From an uncultured Paracoccaceae bacterium (GTDB taxonomy: Bacteria > Pseudomonadota > Alphaproteobacteria > Rhodobacterales > Rhodobacteraceae): a stretch of 64,000 nt of DNA. Of the stretch, positions 9,695 to 20,242 are shown in pieces (position 1 is the stretch's first letter; the number at the start of each line of letters is the position of its first letter). Both the position numbers and the translations under genes were made by a program. The notes beneath the pieces were generated by a model, which saw nothing but the letters and a program-made list of their open reading frames with translations, did no database searches and had not been told where the DNA came from. The stretch lies in assembly GCA_943787985.1 (NCBI GenBank), contig CALSOO010000005.1, forward strand, positions 1 to 64,000, in the 5' to 3' direction.

Positions 9695-9951
9695 TCCCGA
9701 ATTGTGGGCGCTGCATCGGCGTTGGGTCAATTTAAACTCTTGGGCTGAACAGCGTTGTCCGCCGCCTCAACTCTATGAAAATTCTGTTAAAACATGAACA
9801 ATACCCACGCCAAGTCCAATTTCTGGCTATACTTAAGCATTGTTTTTGGCCCTATTGACGCGCATCAAAATCAAGCGAATTAGTGTCATAGGCGATCCCT
9901 CGTGCTCTGAAATCGCATCTGATTCTCATTTTGCCCCGGAAAGGTTCAGTC
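9695..9951. promoter_or_regulatory. Divergent promoter region between the oxidoreductase and tpa
   Basis: These 257 bases separate divergent genes and are AT-rich from 9770 to 9890. The minus strand has ATTGGACTTG at 9820-9811, resembling the CTGGACTTAA half-site I recall for Rhodobacter TauR, and the + strand nearby has TTCTGGC and ACTTAAG (9821-9837). A second half-site at the right spacing is not clear. Confidence 0.35.
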
Positions 9952-11346
9952 ATGGACGGTAACTTCAACGAAAACGACATCAGCCGCGTTGTAGAGGCGG
10001 ACCGCGCAAACGTGTGGCACCATCTGATCCAGCACGAGCAATTTTTCACCGGCGCCGACCCCAAGATCATCGTCGAAGGCAAAGGCATGCGGGTCTGGGA
10101 CCAAAAGGGCATTGAGCACCTTGATGCGGTTGCGGGCGGTGTCTGGACCGTCAACGTGGGCTACGGACGCGAAAGCATGGGTGACGCGGTCAAGAACGCG
10201 ATCGTCAAAATGAACTTCTTTGGTGGTACGGTCGGCACCATCCCCGGCGCATTGTTCGCCGAGAAACTGATTTCCAAGATGCCGGGCATGGACCGCGTCT
10301 ATTATGCGAACTCCGGGTCTGAAGCCAACGAAAAGGCATTCAAGATTGTCCGCCAGATCGCCCACAAAAAGTACGGCGGCAAAAAGCACAAGATTTTGTA
10401 CCGTGACCGCGATTATCACGGCTCTACCATCGCGACCATGTCCGCAGGCGGCCAAGACGAGCGCAATGCGCAATACGGCCCCTTTACCCCGGGCTTCATC
10501 CGCGTGCCCCATTGCCTTGAGTATCGCAAGCACGAGCAGGACGGCGCACCAGTCGAGAACTACGGCGAATGGGCGGCCAACCAGATCGAGGACGTCATTC
10601 TGCGCGAAGGCGCTGACACGGTCGGCGCGTTGTGCCTTGAGCCCGTGACAGCGGGCGGCGGCGTCATTGAGGCCCCCGAGGGGTACTGGCCCCGCGTTGC
10701 CGAGATCTGCAAGAAATACGACATCTTGCTACACATCGATGAAGTTGTTTGTGGTGTGGGCCGCACTGGCACGTGGTTCGGCTATCAACACTACGGCATC
10801 CAGCCTGACATGGTGTCCATGGCCAAAGGTGTAGCATCCGGTTACGCCGCAATTTCCTGCCTTGTCACCACAGAAGCTGTGTTTGACATGTTCAAGGACG
10901 ACAGCTCTGATCCGATGAACTACTTCCGCGACATCTCCACCTTTGGGGGCTGTACTGCGGGTCCGGCGGCCGCCCTTGAGAACATGCGCATCATCGAGGA
11001 CGAGAACCTGCTGCAAAACACCATCGACATGGGTCACTATATGTTCGACCAGTTGAGCGCCCTCAAAGACAAGCACGCTTGCATCGGTGATGTGCGCGGC
11101 AAGGGATTGTTTCTGGGTGTCGAACTGGTTGCGGATCGTGAAACCCGTGAGCCGGCTGTCGAAAAGATGGTGCAAGCCACCGTTGGCGATTGCATGAAGC
11201 AGGCTGTGATCATTGGCGCCACCAACCGTTCATTGCCCGGTCGCAACAACACGTTGTGCTTCTCTCCGGCGCTGATCGCCACAAAGGACGACATCAACCA
11301 GATCGTTTCTGCCGTGGACGGTGCATTGGGACGCGTTTTCGGCTAA
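9952..11346 (+). CDS. tpa: Taurine:pyruvate aminotransferase (Tpa)
   Basis: This class III PLP aminotransferase moves the amino group of taurine to pyruvate, giving sulfoacetaldehyde and alanine. All family signatures are present in one intact frame: YYANSGSEANEKAFKIVRQ, DRDYHGSTIATMS, LCLEPVTAGGGVI, the PLP-binding aspartate in HIDEVVCGVGRTGTW, and the Schiff-base lysine in MVSMAKGVASGY. The length of 464 residues fits. ATG 9952 is preferred over an in-frame codon at 9931, because AAAGG lies eight bases upstream and the family begins near MDGNFNENDIS. It is divergent from tauABC and is followed by its own terminator. Confidence 0.92.
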   Translation: MDGNFNENDISRVVEADRANVWHHLIQHEQFFTGADPKIIVEGKGMRVWDQKGIEHLDAVAGGVWTVNVGYGRESMGDAVKNAIVKMNFFGGTVGTIPGALFAEKLISKMPGMDRVYYANSGSEANEKAFKIVRQIAHKKYGGKKHKILYRDRDYHGSTIATMSAGGQDERNAQYGPFTPGFIRVPHCLEYRKHEQDGAPVENYGEWAANQIEDVILREGADTVGALCLEPVTAGGGVIEAPEGYWPRVAEICKKYDILLHIDEVVCGVGRTGTWFGYQHYGIQPDMVSMAKGVASGYAAISCLVTTEAVFDMFKDDSSDPMNYFRDISTFGGCTAGPAAALENMRIIEDENLLQNTIDMGHYMFDQLSALKDKHACIGDVRGKGLFLGVELVADRETREPAVEKMVQATVGDCMKQAVIIGATNRSLPGRNNTLCFSPALIATKDDINQIVSAVDGALGRVFG

Positions 11347-11370
11347 AACCGCACGTGTGTCAGAGACATC

Positions 11371-11403
11371 AAAAGGCGGGCCTGTTGTGGGTCCGCCTTT
11401 TTT
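11371..11403 (+). terminator. Rho-independent terminator of tpa
   Basis: AAAGGCGG (11372-11379) pairs with CCGCCTTT (11393-11400), with extra GCC/GGT pairing inside, and is followed by a run of T. It begins 25 bases after the tpa stop. Confidence 0.85.
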
Positions 11404-11435
11404 GCGTTCGGGCTTACGATTTGTGAGGCCAGAGC

Positions 11436-11867
11436 CTAGTAGACCATTCTGTGCGTTGGTTTGGTCGCCACAACTTTGGGTTTGGCCCCAAGCGGAAAGC
11501 AGATCCGCAAAACGATGAAGTGCATCACGAGCAAGGCAGGGATCACAAAGCCGGTTGTCATCGGTGACAAGGCTTCGGGCGATTGCACAACCGCGGCACT
11601 GCGCAATTGAACCAGTGTGATCAACAGGACAAAGCCCCCCATGATCAAGGTGTGTGCGGTGGATGTAAGATTGCTAGGGGTGCGTCCCGCCATGCGCCCA
11701 TAGACGACGCCAGCGACGTAAGCCGCGCACACGGCCGCAAACAGCCCGCTCATCGTAAAGCCGCGCCCGATGACGTTCTGCAAAAGGTAGGACCCCCCCG
11801 CCAAGACCACCGACGACAAAAGGTAGGCCGCGCAAAAGGACAGATATGTGAACAGGTGTTTTTTCAT
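11436..11867 (-). CDS. Small four-helix membrane protein, possibly ABZJ_00895-like
   Basis: This is an intact 143-residue protein, MKKHLFTYLSFCAAYLLSSV onward, with about four hydrophobic helices (residues 7-30, 37-57, 68-88, 104-126), glycine-rich turns and a basic tail (KPKVVATKPTHRMVY). It resembles the small membrane proteins annotated as ABZJ_00895 family, but this is recalled from general pattern and not verified. It lies between the tpa terminator and the tauR promoter, transcribed towards tpa. No function can be assigned, and a role in sulfonate use is not shown. Confidence 0.6.
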   Translation of the reverse strand: MKKHLFTYLSFCAAYLLSSVVLAGGSYLLQNVIGRGFTMSGLFAAVCAAYVAGVVYGRMAGRTPSNLTSTAHTLIMGGFVLLITLVQLRSAAVVQSPEALSPMTTGFVIPALLVMHFIVLRICFPLGAKPKVVATKPTHRMVY

Positions 11868-12239
11868 GGTGTCCCTCGAATTTGTTTCAATTTGAAATCA
11901 GTTTCTACGACAATTGCGGAGTTTTGGTGGCAAGGGCGCGTCATGGCTATGATCATTCCCGCTATGCGCGCAGGTCCGCTCCAATCTGGCCAGTATGCGC
12001 GGATGAGCCGGGAAATACGTCGATTGTGGCGTCCTCAGTAGGGCCAGCCGTAGGGCCAACGTCTGCTGATCCCTCCAAAATTTTGCGAATTGGGTAAATT
12101 AGGTGAATTTTATAAAAATTGAGACGTGCAGTCTCAATTTAATTGTGCTATACATAAAGAGAATACACTCCTCACTTTTCGTTTCACTTTATTATAGATC
12201 CAGATTGCTCCGCTCTTATAGCCAGCGTATAGGCAACAT
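11868..12239. promoter_or_regulatory. 372-base divergent intergenic region upstream of tauR with a perfect palindrome
   Basis: There is no credible ORF. From 12075 to 12200 the DNA is strikingly AT-rich. At 12116-12140 the arms AAATTGAGAC and GTCTCAATTT form a perfect 10-base inverted repeat around GTGCA. A TATACAT stretch at 12149-12155 could be a -10 element. The palindrome lies 100 bases before the tauR start and is a good candidate operator, perhaps for TauR itself or another GntR-type protein. Confidence 0.55.
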
Positions 12240-13687
12240 ATGGCTTTACCCGTCGAAACATTCTTTTTGCACCCTGACCATCAGGGCACCTTGCAATCCC
12301 AGATCCAGCAGATGATTGCCCAAGGCATTCTGTCGGGTCGGTTTCAACCTGCCGAAAAGCTGCCATCAACCCGAAAACTGGCCCATCATCTGGGTGTCAG
12401 CCGCATCACCGTGACGCTGGCCTACACAGAATTGCTGTCCAACGATTACCTCACCTCGCGGGGCCGGTCGGGCTATTATGTGTCGCGCAACGCGCCTGCA
12501 CCGCCGTCTTTCAAACCCACCCCGACAGGGCCGGATGCAGTCGATTGGACCCGCGCCATCGGGCAGCGTTTTTCGGGTGGCCAAACTCCGTCAAAACCGC
12601 AGGATTGGGCCAAGTTCCGTTACCCGTTTATCTATGGCCAAGCCGATCCAACCCTGTTTGACCATGCCAACTGGCGCTTGTGTGCGCTGCAGGCATTGGG
12701 CCAGCGCGACTTTACCCCGCTGACCACAGATTACTACGATCAGGATGACCCGCAGCTGATCGAATTTATTGCGCGCCACACCTTGCCGCGCCGTGGCATC
12801 TCCGCCCGTCCCGAGCAGATCCTGATCACCCTGGGCGCGCAAAATGCGCTTGTGGCTGACAGCCCAAGTGCTGTTGACCCAGCGCCGCAAAGCCGCGTTT
12901 GAAGATCCCTGCTATCACGCGTTGCGCGATATCCTGTCCCAGTCGCGCTGCCACCTGGCCCCTGTGCGGGTTGATCAAGTCGGGCCTTCCACCCGATGCG
13001 ATTCCGCCCGACACGGATGTGATTTTCACGACTCCCAGCCATCAGTGCCCCACCACGGCACCATGCCGATGGACCGCCGCCGCGCCTTGCTGGAGCGGGC
13101 CCGCGAGATGGAGGCGCTGATCGTTGAGGACGACTACGAGTTCGAGATGTCCTTCCTCAAATCCCCGTCGCCTGCGCTAAAATCTTTGGACACGGACGGG
13201 CGCGTGATCTATGTCGGTTCCTTCTCGAAATCGCTGTTTCCGGGCCTGCGCCTTGGCTATCTGGTGGGGTCGGAGCCGTTCATCCGCGAGGCCCGCGCCT
13301 TGCGGGCGTCTGTGTCTGCGCCACCCTCCCGGCCACATCCAGCGCACTGCCGCCTATTTCCTGTCACTTGGGCACTATGATGCATTGATCCGACGCATGG
13401 GCATGGCTTTTCACGAGCGCCGCAACGTGATGCAGGCCGCCATTGAAGAAAACGGTCTGCAAATCGCGGGACAGGGGGCTTATGGCGGATCTTCTTTCTG
13501 GATGCGCGCGCCCGAACATGTGAACACCACGCAACTGGCCCAAGCCTTGCAGGCCAAAGGCGTGCTGATCGAACCCGGCGAGCCGTTTTTCGGGGCGAAC
13601 GACGCCCCAAACACTTCTACCGGCTGGCCTATTCCTCGATCCCCGCAGCACGGATCGCACGGAGTTCGCTGGTTGCCGCCCGATTAG
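12240..13687 (+). pseudogene. tauR: MocR-type (GntR/aminotransferase) regulator TauR, frame-disrupted
   Basis: TauR activates taurine genes in Rhodobacterales. The N-terminal winged helix from ATG 12240 is clear: LQSQIQQMIAQGILSGRFQP, LPSTRKLAHHLGVSRITVTL, YTELLSNDYLTSRGRSGYYV. The aminotransferase-like domain follows with RPEQILITLGAQNAL, then in another frame LIVEDDYEFEMSFLKSPSPA and the PLP-lysine region VIYVGSFSKSLFPGLRLGYL. Later segments sit in a third frame (RMGMAFHERRNVMQAAIEEN). Breaks fall near 12850, 12980, 13320 and 13600, so the exact stop is uncertain: TAG at 13687 in one frame or TGA at 13775 in another. It lies directly upstream of xsc, as in related genomes. Confidence 0.78.
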
Positions 13688-13703
13688 GGAAATGCTCGAT
13701 GAT

Positions 13704-13735
13704 CTGGACCTATGCGGAAATACAATTGGCCCTAT
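13704..13735 (+). promoter_or_regulatory. Candidate TauR operator: direct repeat upstream of xsc
   Basis: CTGGACCTAT (13704-13713) and TTGGCCCTAT (13726-13735) are direct repeats identical at 8 of 10 positions and spaced 22 bases start to start, two helical turns. They resemble the CTGGACTTAA repeats I recall as the TauR site in Rhodobacter capsulatus. They end 73 bases before the xsc ATG. If tauR runs to 13775 they lie within its last codons. Confidence 0.45.
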
Positions 13736-13808
13736 CGCGCACCTCTCACACCGTACTTTGCCCAAGAATTCGTGAATCACCTGCAAACCATCGACCGGAG
13801 TCTCCCTC

Positions 13809-15586
13809 ATGAAAATGACCACTGAAGAAGCTTTTGTAAAAACGCTGCAAATGCACGGCATCGACAACGCTTTCGGGATCATCGGCTCTGCCATGATGCC
13901 AATCTCCGACATCTTCCCTGATGCGGGCATCACGTTCTGGGACTGCGCCCACGAAACATCCGGCGGCATGATGGCGGACGGTTTCACCCGCGCCACCGGC
14001 AAAATGTCCATGATGATCGCGCAAAACGGCCCCGGCATCACAAACTTCGTGACAGCTGTGAAGACCGCCTACTGGAACCACACGCCGGTTCTGTTGGTCA
14101 CGCCCCAAGCGGCCAACAAGACAATCGGTCAGGGCGGCTTCCAAGAGATGGAACAGATGAACCTGTTCGCCGACTGCGTTGCCTACCAAGAAGAAGTCCG
14201 CGACCCGTCCCGCATCGCCGAAACGCTGAACCGCGTGATCATGCAAGCCAAGCGCGCCTCTGGCCCCGCCCAGATCAACGTCCCGCGCGACTTCTGGACC
14301 CAGGTCATCGACATCGAACTGCCAGCATCGTTGACTTTGAATTGCCACAGGGCGGCGACAGCTGCGTTCAAGACGCAGCAGATCTTGCTGTCCGCTGCCA
14401 AGTTCCCAGTGATCCTGAACGGCGCGGGCGCGATCCTGTCCAAAGGCGGCATCGAAGCGTCCCGCGTGTTGGCTGAAGCCCTCGACGCACCAGTTTGCGT
14501 TGGCTACCAGCACAACGACGCGTTCCCGGGCAACCACCCGCTTTACGCAGGTCCGTTGGGCTACAACGGCTCAAAAGCCGGCATGGAACTGATTGCCAAA
14601 GCCGACGTTGTTCTGTGCCTTGGCACACGTTTGAACCCGTTCTCCACCCTGCCCGGTTACGGCATGGATTACTGGCCGACAGACGCGAAAGATCATTCAG
14701 GTTGACATGAACCCTGACCGCATCGGCCTGACCAAGAAGGTCACCGTTGGCATCGTTGGCGACTGCTGCCAAAGTTGCAACTGCATCACTGCCAAACTGG
14801 CCGACAGTGCTGGCGACGCAGGCCGCGCCGATCGCAAGAACCTGATCGCACAGACCAAATCTGCATGGGCTCAAGAACTGACCTCCATGACCGAAGAGCA
14901 GGACGATCCGGGCACTGACTGGAACGTGCGCGCACGTGCGCCAAGCCTGACTGGATGGCCCCACGCATGGCATGGCGCGCAATCCAGGCGGCTTTGCCGG
15001 TTGAGGCGATCATCTCGTCCGACATCGGCAACAACTGCGCGATCGGTAACGCCTATCCGTCCTTCAACGAGAGCCGCAAGTATTTGGCACCTGGCCTGTT
15101 TGGCCCATGTGGCTACGGCTTGCCTCCATCGTTGGCGCGAAAATCGGTCGCCGTGATGTGCCGGTTGTCGGTTTCGCTGGTGACGGCGCGTTCGGTATTT
15201 CTGTCAACGAACTGACCGCGATTGGCCGCGGCGACTGGCCTGCGATCACGCAGATCGTGTTCCGCAACTACCAGTGGGGTGCTGAAAAGCGGAACTCCAC
15301 CTTGTGGTTCGATGACAACTTCGTCGGCACAGAGCTGGACGAAGATGTGTCCTACGCCGGTATCGCCAACGCATGTGGCCTCAAAGGCGTCGTTGCCCGC
15401 ACCCAAGACGAGCTGACAGCCGCCCTTGCCCAAGCGATCAAAGACCAAATGGAAAACGGCATCACCACCTTGATCGAAGCGATGATCAACCAAGAACTGG
15501 GTGACCCCTTCCGTCGCGACGCGATGAAGAACCCTGTTGAAGTTGCCGGCATCAACAAAGACGACATGCAGCAGCAAAAAGTCTAA
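13809..15586 (+). pseudogene. xsc: Sulfoacetaldehyde acetyltransferase (Xsc), frame-disrupted
   Basis: This ThDP enzyme phosphorolyses sulfoacetaldehyde to acetyl phosphate and sulfite, the desulfonation step shared by the taurine and DHPS routes. The N-terminal PYR domain is intact: GIIGSAMMPISDIFPDAGIT, HETSGGMMADGFTRATGKMS. The middle domain and the C-terminal PP domain follow with VVGFAGDGAFGISVNELTAI and FRNYQWGAEKRNSTLWFDDN (the GDG...N ThDP motif). Frame changes occur near 14330 and 14390 (a compensated pair), and near 14690, 14770, 14945 and 15110. The summed length of about 592 residues is normal for Xsc. It lies after tauR and before pta. Confidence 0.88.
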
Positions 15587-15623
15587 GTGGCTGTTTGCGA
15601 TAAATAAAGGCAGGGGGAATGCG

Positions 15624-16626
15624 ATGAGCGTTCTGGACAATCTTACAGTCACGCGCGGCGAAGTCCCCTGCCCGCATCGTACTCAGCGAAGGCCACGATC
15701 CCAGGATCGTGGCTGCCGCCGTTTCTGCCGTTGCCGCAGGAATTGCGACCATTATTCTTGTCGGCCCCGAGGCTGATATCACCAAACAACTGTCTGATGC
15801 AGGAAGCGCGCCCTCTGACGCCATCCGCATCGAGGACCCCGCCACATCCGCTCTGACCGCTGAGGTCGCCCAAACCTATTTCGAGTTGCGCCAGCACAAG
15901 GGTGTATCGATAGAGACCGCTGAAAAGCAGGCCCAAGACCCGTTGGTCTTTGCCGCGATGCTTGTGCGCAACGGCCATGCCGATGGCACCGTGGGCGGCG
16001 CGGTTGCCACCACGTCTGACACGGTTCGCGCAGCCTTGCAGGTGATCGGCAAGCACGAAGGCGCCGCGTTGGTGTCTTCGTTCTTCCTCATGGTTCTGCC
16101 CGAAGGCCATCCCTCGGGGCGCGGCGGCATGATCTATTCCGACTGCGGCTTGGTGATTGATCCAACCGCCGAAGAGCTCGCGGCCATCGCCCAACAATCT
16201 GCCGTGTCTTGCCAAGCGTTGATGGACGAGACCCCGAAAGTGGCGATGCTGTCTTTTTCCACCAAAGGCTCTGCGCGCCACTCCAAGGTCGACAAAGTGA
16301 CCGAGGCCACAGCACTGGTGCGCGCCCAAGCCCCCGCGTTGAACGTGGACGGTGAATTGCAGTTTGACGCGGCGTTTGTCCCCGACGTTGGCGCGAGCAA
16401 AGCGCCCGGATCATCTGTCGCGGGTCATGCCAACGTCATGATCTTTCCCAACCTTGATGCAGGCAACATCGGCTACAAAATCACCCAGCGCATCGGCGGG
16501 GCCACAGCCATCGGCCCTGTTTTGCAAGGGCTGGCCAAACCTGCCAATGACTTGTCGCGCGGGTGCGTCGCCGAAGATGTGCTCCACATGATCGCGGTCA
16601 CGGCCCTACAGGCGGCGCATACCTGA
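15624..16626 (+). pseudogene. pta: Phosphate acetyltransferase (Pta), one frameshift near its start
   Basis: Pta converts the acetyl phosphate made by Xsc to acetyl-CoA. The start ATG 15624 (MSVLDNLTVTRGEVP) follows GGGGGA. The frame shifts near 15665 and then continues as IVAAAVSAVAAGIATIILVG. The rest is intact: GHADGTVGGAVATTSDTVRA, MVLPEGHPSGRGGMIYSDCG, MLSFSTKGSARHSKVDKVTE, NVMIFPNLDAGNIGYKITQR, GPVLQGLAKPANDLSRG. This is the short (about 333-residue) Pta type usually found beside xsc. It overlaps no gene; tauE begins one base after its stop. Confidence 0.88.
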
Positions 16627-16627
16627 T

Positions 16628-17389
16628 ATGGGGGCTGATCTGTGGCCTCTCTTGTCCCTGACCCTCTCCGAGGCAATCGCGCTCGCCGCGATTTGCTTTG
16701 TGGCCGGTTTGGTGCGCGGCTTTACAGGATTTGCCCTCTCTGCCTTTGGCCTCGCCTTGGCCGTTCTGATCCTTCCGCCGGTTGAGTTGATCCCTGTCAT
16801 GTGGTGGCTCGAGATGGCCGCTTCTGTTGTGATGCTCCGCCATGGCTGGGGCGGGGCGGATATGAAAGCGGCGGTGACCTTGGTTGTCGGTTCCATCTTT
16901 GGCCTTATCATCGGGTTGTCCTTGACCACCTCCATCGATGTGGGCCTGTCCCAGCAGATTGCCTTGTGCCTGCTCATCGCTTTGGCCCTTCTCCAGCTTG
17001 CGAAAGTCCGCATTCCAAACCTGACCACACAGACCGGTACGGTCAGCACCGGTGTTGTGGCTGGCATTGCCACGGGCCTTGCAGGGGTGGGCGGCATGGT
17101 TGTCGCGCTCTACGTGCTGGCGCGCAATGACGACCCCGCCAAAATGCGCGCGACCCTTGTTGCATTCCTCTTTATCAGTTCCACCACTTCCTTGCTGACC
17201 CACCTGTGGTTTGGCACCATGAACACCACCTCGACTTTGCGCGGCTTTGCGTTCATCCTGCCATGTGTGCTGGGTGTCTTGCTGGGCCAGCGTCTTTTCA
17301 CCCCCCGTTTTCAACCCTACTATCGACCCGCCTGCCTGACGCTTCTGATCGGCCTCGGGGCTGCATCCTTGATGCGCAGTGCAATTTGA
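16628..17389 (+). CDS. tauE: TSUP-family sulfite/sulfonate exporter (TauE/TauZ-like)
   Basis: This is an intact 253-residue integral membrane protein with about seven or eight hydrophobic segments and the paired glycine-rich motifs of the TauE/SafE (TSUP) family: FVAGLVRGFTGFALSAFGLA in the first half and VVAGIATGLAGVGGMVVALY in the second. It starts one base after the pta stop, in the xsc-pta-tauE-soeABC direction. In taurine degraders this family is thought to export sulfite released by Xsc, so here it would work beside the sulfite dehydrogenase. Roseobacter literature also calls this gene tauZ. Confidence 0.82.
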   Translation: MGADLWPLLSLTLSEAIALAAICFVAGLVRGFTGFALSAFGLALAVLILPPVELIPVMWWLEMAASVVMLRHGWGGADMKAAVTLVVGSIFGLIIGLSLTTSIDVGLSQQIALCLLIALALLQLAKVRIPNLTTQTGTVSTGVVAGIATGLAGVGGMVVALYVLARNDDPAKMRATLVAFLFISSTTSLLTHLWFGTMNTTSTLRGFAFILPCVLGVLLGQRLFTPRFQPYYRPACLTLLIGLGAASLMRSAI

Positions 17390-17406
17390 TCGAAAGGATC
17401 TAACAG

Positions 17407-20242
17407 ATGAACCAGCCGAAGATCGACCTATCGCCAAAGGTGTCTGACGAGATCCGCAAGACGACCTGCTACATGTGCGCCTGCCGCTGTGGCATCAACG
17501 TTCACATGAAAAAGGACCCCTGGGTGATTGAAAGTGGCCTATATCGAGGGCAACCGCGACCACCCTGTGAACAAAGGGGTTCTGTGCGCCAAAGGCTCCG
17601 CTGGCATCATGCAGGTCAATGCCCCATCGCGACTGCGCGCCCCTCTGAAGCGGGTTGGCCCACGCGGTTCCGGTGAATTCGAAGAGATCAGCTGGGACGA
17701 AGCCCTGCAAATCGCCGCCGACTGGCTTGAGCCGATCCGCAAGGACGACCCGTCACAAGCTGGCGTTCTTTACGGGCCGCGATCAATCGCAGTCCTTTAC
17801 CTCTTTCTGGGCCCAGAATTTTGGCACCCCCAACTACGCAGCCCACGGCGGCTTTTGTTCCGTGAACATGGCGGCCGCCGGCATCTACACGATGGGCGGC
17901 GCGTTTTGGGAATTTGGCCAACCCGATTGGGATCACACCAAGCTGTTCATGTTATTCGGCGTCGCCGAAGACCACGATTCCAACCCCATCAAAATGGGCA
18001 TCGGCAAAATCAAGGAACGCGGCGCCCGTGTTATTGGCGTCAACCCGATCCGCACCGGCTACAACGCCGTAGCTGACGATTGGGTCGGCATCACACCCGG
18101 CACAGACGGCTTGTTCATCCTGTCGATGGTGCATTGCCTGATGAAGGCGGGCAAGATGGACCTGAACTATCTGGCCCAATACACCAACGCCCCCGTCTGG
18201 TGAACAGCGATGAAGGCTCCCCCGAGTTCGGTCTTTTGATGCGCGATGAGGACGGCAAAGAACTGGTCATCGACCGCGTCACCGGCAAGCCTGCCGCCTT
18301 TGACACCCCCGGCGTCAAACCTGATCTGTCCGCCACCTACCGCGTCGCAGGCGTCACGCACCGCCCTGTGTTCCACCAGATGGCAGAGCGTTACCTGAGC
18401 GACGAATACGCCCCCGAAGCCGTGGCCGAGCGCTGCGGCATCCCTGCCGGGCGCATCCGCGCTATCGTCGATGAAATCGCTCGCGTCGCCTTTGAAGAAG
18501 CGTTCGAACTGGACATCGAGTGGACCGATTTCCGCGGCGAGACCCACAAAAAGATGACGGGCCGCCCTGTGTCCTTCCACGCCATGCGCGGAATTTCCGC
18601 CCACGCCAACGGCTTTCAGACCTGCCGCGCCTTGCACACGCTGCAAATCCTGCTCGGCACCGTCGAAGTTCCCGGTGGCTTCCGCTTCAAGCCGCCCTAC
18701 CCCAAACCCGCCAAAGCGCACCCGAAGCCGCATGTTGGCTGAACCCCGGCCAGCCTCTCAACGGGCCGCATCTGGGCTTTGTGCAAGGCCCGGAGGACCT
18801 CGCCTATCGCGCGGACGGTGTTACAGCCGGCACGCATCGACAAAGCCTTCACCTGGGAAAACCCGATGTCGAGCCATGGCTTGATGCACATGGTGATTTC
18901 AAACGCCTATGCGGGCGATCCTTACAAGATCGACACTCTGTTCATGTACATGGCAAACATGTCGTGGAACTCCTCCATGAACACCCGCGGCGTGATCGAA
19001 ATGCTGACGGACAAGAACGAGGAAACCGGCGAATACGTGATCCCGCACATCATCTATTCCGACGCCTATTCCTCTGAGATGGTCGCGTACTCCGACCTGA
19101 TCTTTCCTGACGCCACCTACCTTGAGCGCCACGACTGTATCTCCCTGCTGGACCGCCCGATTTGCGAAGCGGACGCCGCCGCAGACGCCATCCGCTGGCC
19201 GGTCATCGAACCCGACCGCGACGTGCGCGGGTTCCAAACGGTGCTGTGCCAGTTGGGTGCGAAAATGGGGCTGCCGGGCTTCACCAATGACGACGGCACC
19301 GCCAAATACGAAGACTACGCAGACTACATCGTCAACCACCAGCGCCGCCCCGGCATCGGGCCACTTGCAGGCTGGCGCATGGGCGAAAACGGGTTGCAAT
19401 CAGGCCGCGGGGGCGTGAACGCAGGACAGCTCGACAACTACATCGAGAATGGCGGCTTTTTCGTCGAACACATTCCCGAAGGATCGAACTACTACAAACC
19501 GTGGAACGTGGCGTATCAGGACTGGGCCGTGAACATGGGCATCTATGACAGCCCGCAACCCTACCTGTTTTCACTCTATGTGGAACCGATGCGCAAATTC
19601 CAGCTTGCCGCCGAAGGACACGGAGAGCATCAGCCACCCGACCACCTGCGCGAACGGATCAAAGCAACGATGGACCCACTACCGATCTGGTATTCCAACG
19701 CCGATGAAAACAAAGTCGACGAATATCCGATCACAGCACTCACGCAACGGCCCATGGCGATGTACCACTCTTGGGGCAGCCAGAACGCATGGCTGCGCCA
19801 ACTGCACGGCCACAACCCGCTCTACATCCCGACCAAACTGATGCGCGAACACGGGCTACAGGACGAGGACTGGGTGAAAGTCACATCGCCCCACGGGGAA
19901 ATCACCGTGCCGGTCCTCGAAATGGCGGCGCTGAACGAAAATACGATCTGGACGTGGAACGCCATCGGCAAACGCAAAGGGACATGGGCCCTGGAAGAGG
20001 ACGCACCCGAAGTCACCAAAGGGTTCTTGCTCAACCACCTGATCCACGAACTCTTGCCCCCCAAAGGGGACGGGCTGCGGTGGGCCAACTCTGACCCGAT
20101 CACAGGACAAGCCGCATGGTTCGACCTGAAGGTGCGGATCGAAAAAGCCGACACACCAAACGAGGCACAACCGGTCCTGCCGCCGATCAAATCGCCCGTC
20201 GGCACCGGTCCCAAAAACCTCGCATGGAAGGTGGGCAAATGA
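17407..20242 (+). pseudogene. soeA: Sulfite dehydrogenase molybdopterin subunit SoeA, frame-disrupted in its first half
   Basis: SoeA is the cytoplasmic Mo-bis-MGD subunit that oxidises sulfite to sulfate. ATG 17407 follows AAAGGATCTAACAG. The 4Fe-4S motif is TTCYMCACRCGINVHMKKD followed by HPVNKGVLCAKGSAG. Frame changes fall near 17530, 17765, 18195 and 18735-18790, with readable MPT-oxidoreductase segments between them: AAHGGFCSVNMAAAGIYTMG, DHDSNPIKMGIGKIKERGAR, RYLSDEYAPEAVAERCGIPA. From about 18790 to the stop the frame is intact and ends with the C-terminal guanylate-binding domain (LTQRPMAMYHSWGSQNAWLR, EHGLQDEDWVKVTSPHGEIT). The neighbours soeB and soeC and the xsc context favour SoeA over DmsA or PsrA. 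Confidence 0.82.

Noticed and set aside
8510-9748. Two long + strand frames opposite the FAD oxidoreductase
   Set aside because: Antisense shadows. The minus-strand frame has an FAD motif and a sensible start.
15590-15617. Third copy of the AAATAAA...GGGGG repeat between xsc and pta
   Set aside because: Only TAAATAAA and GGGGG agree; the middle differs and no GC hairpin follows. It is the pta ribosome binding region.
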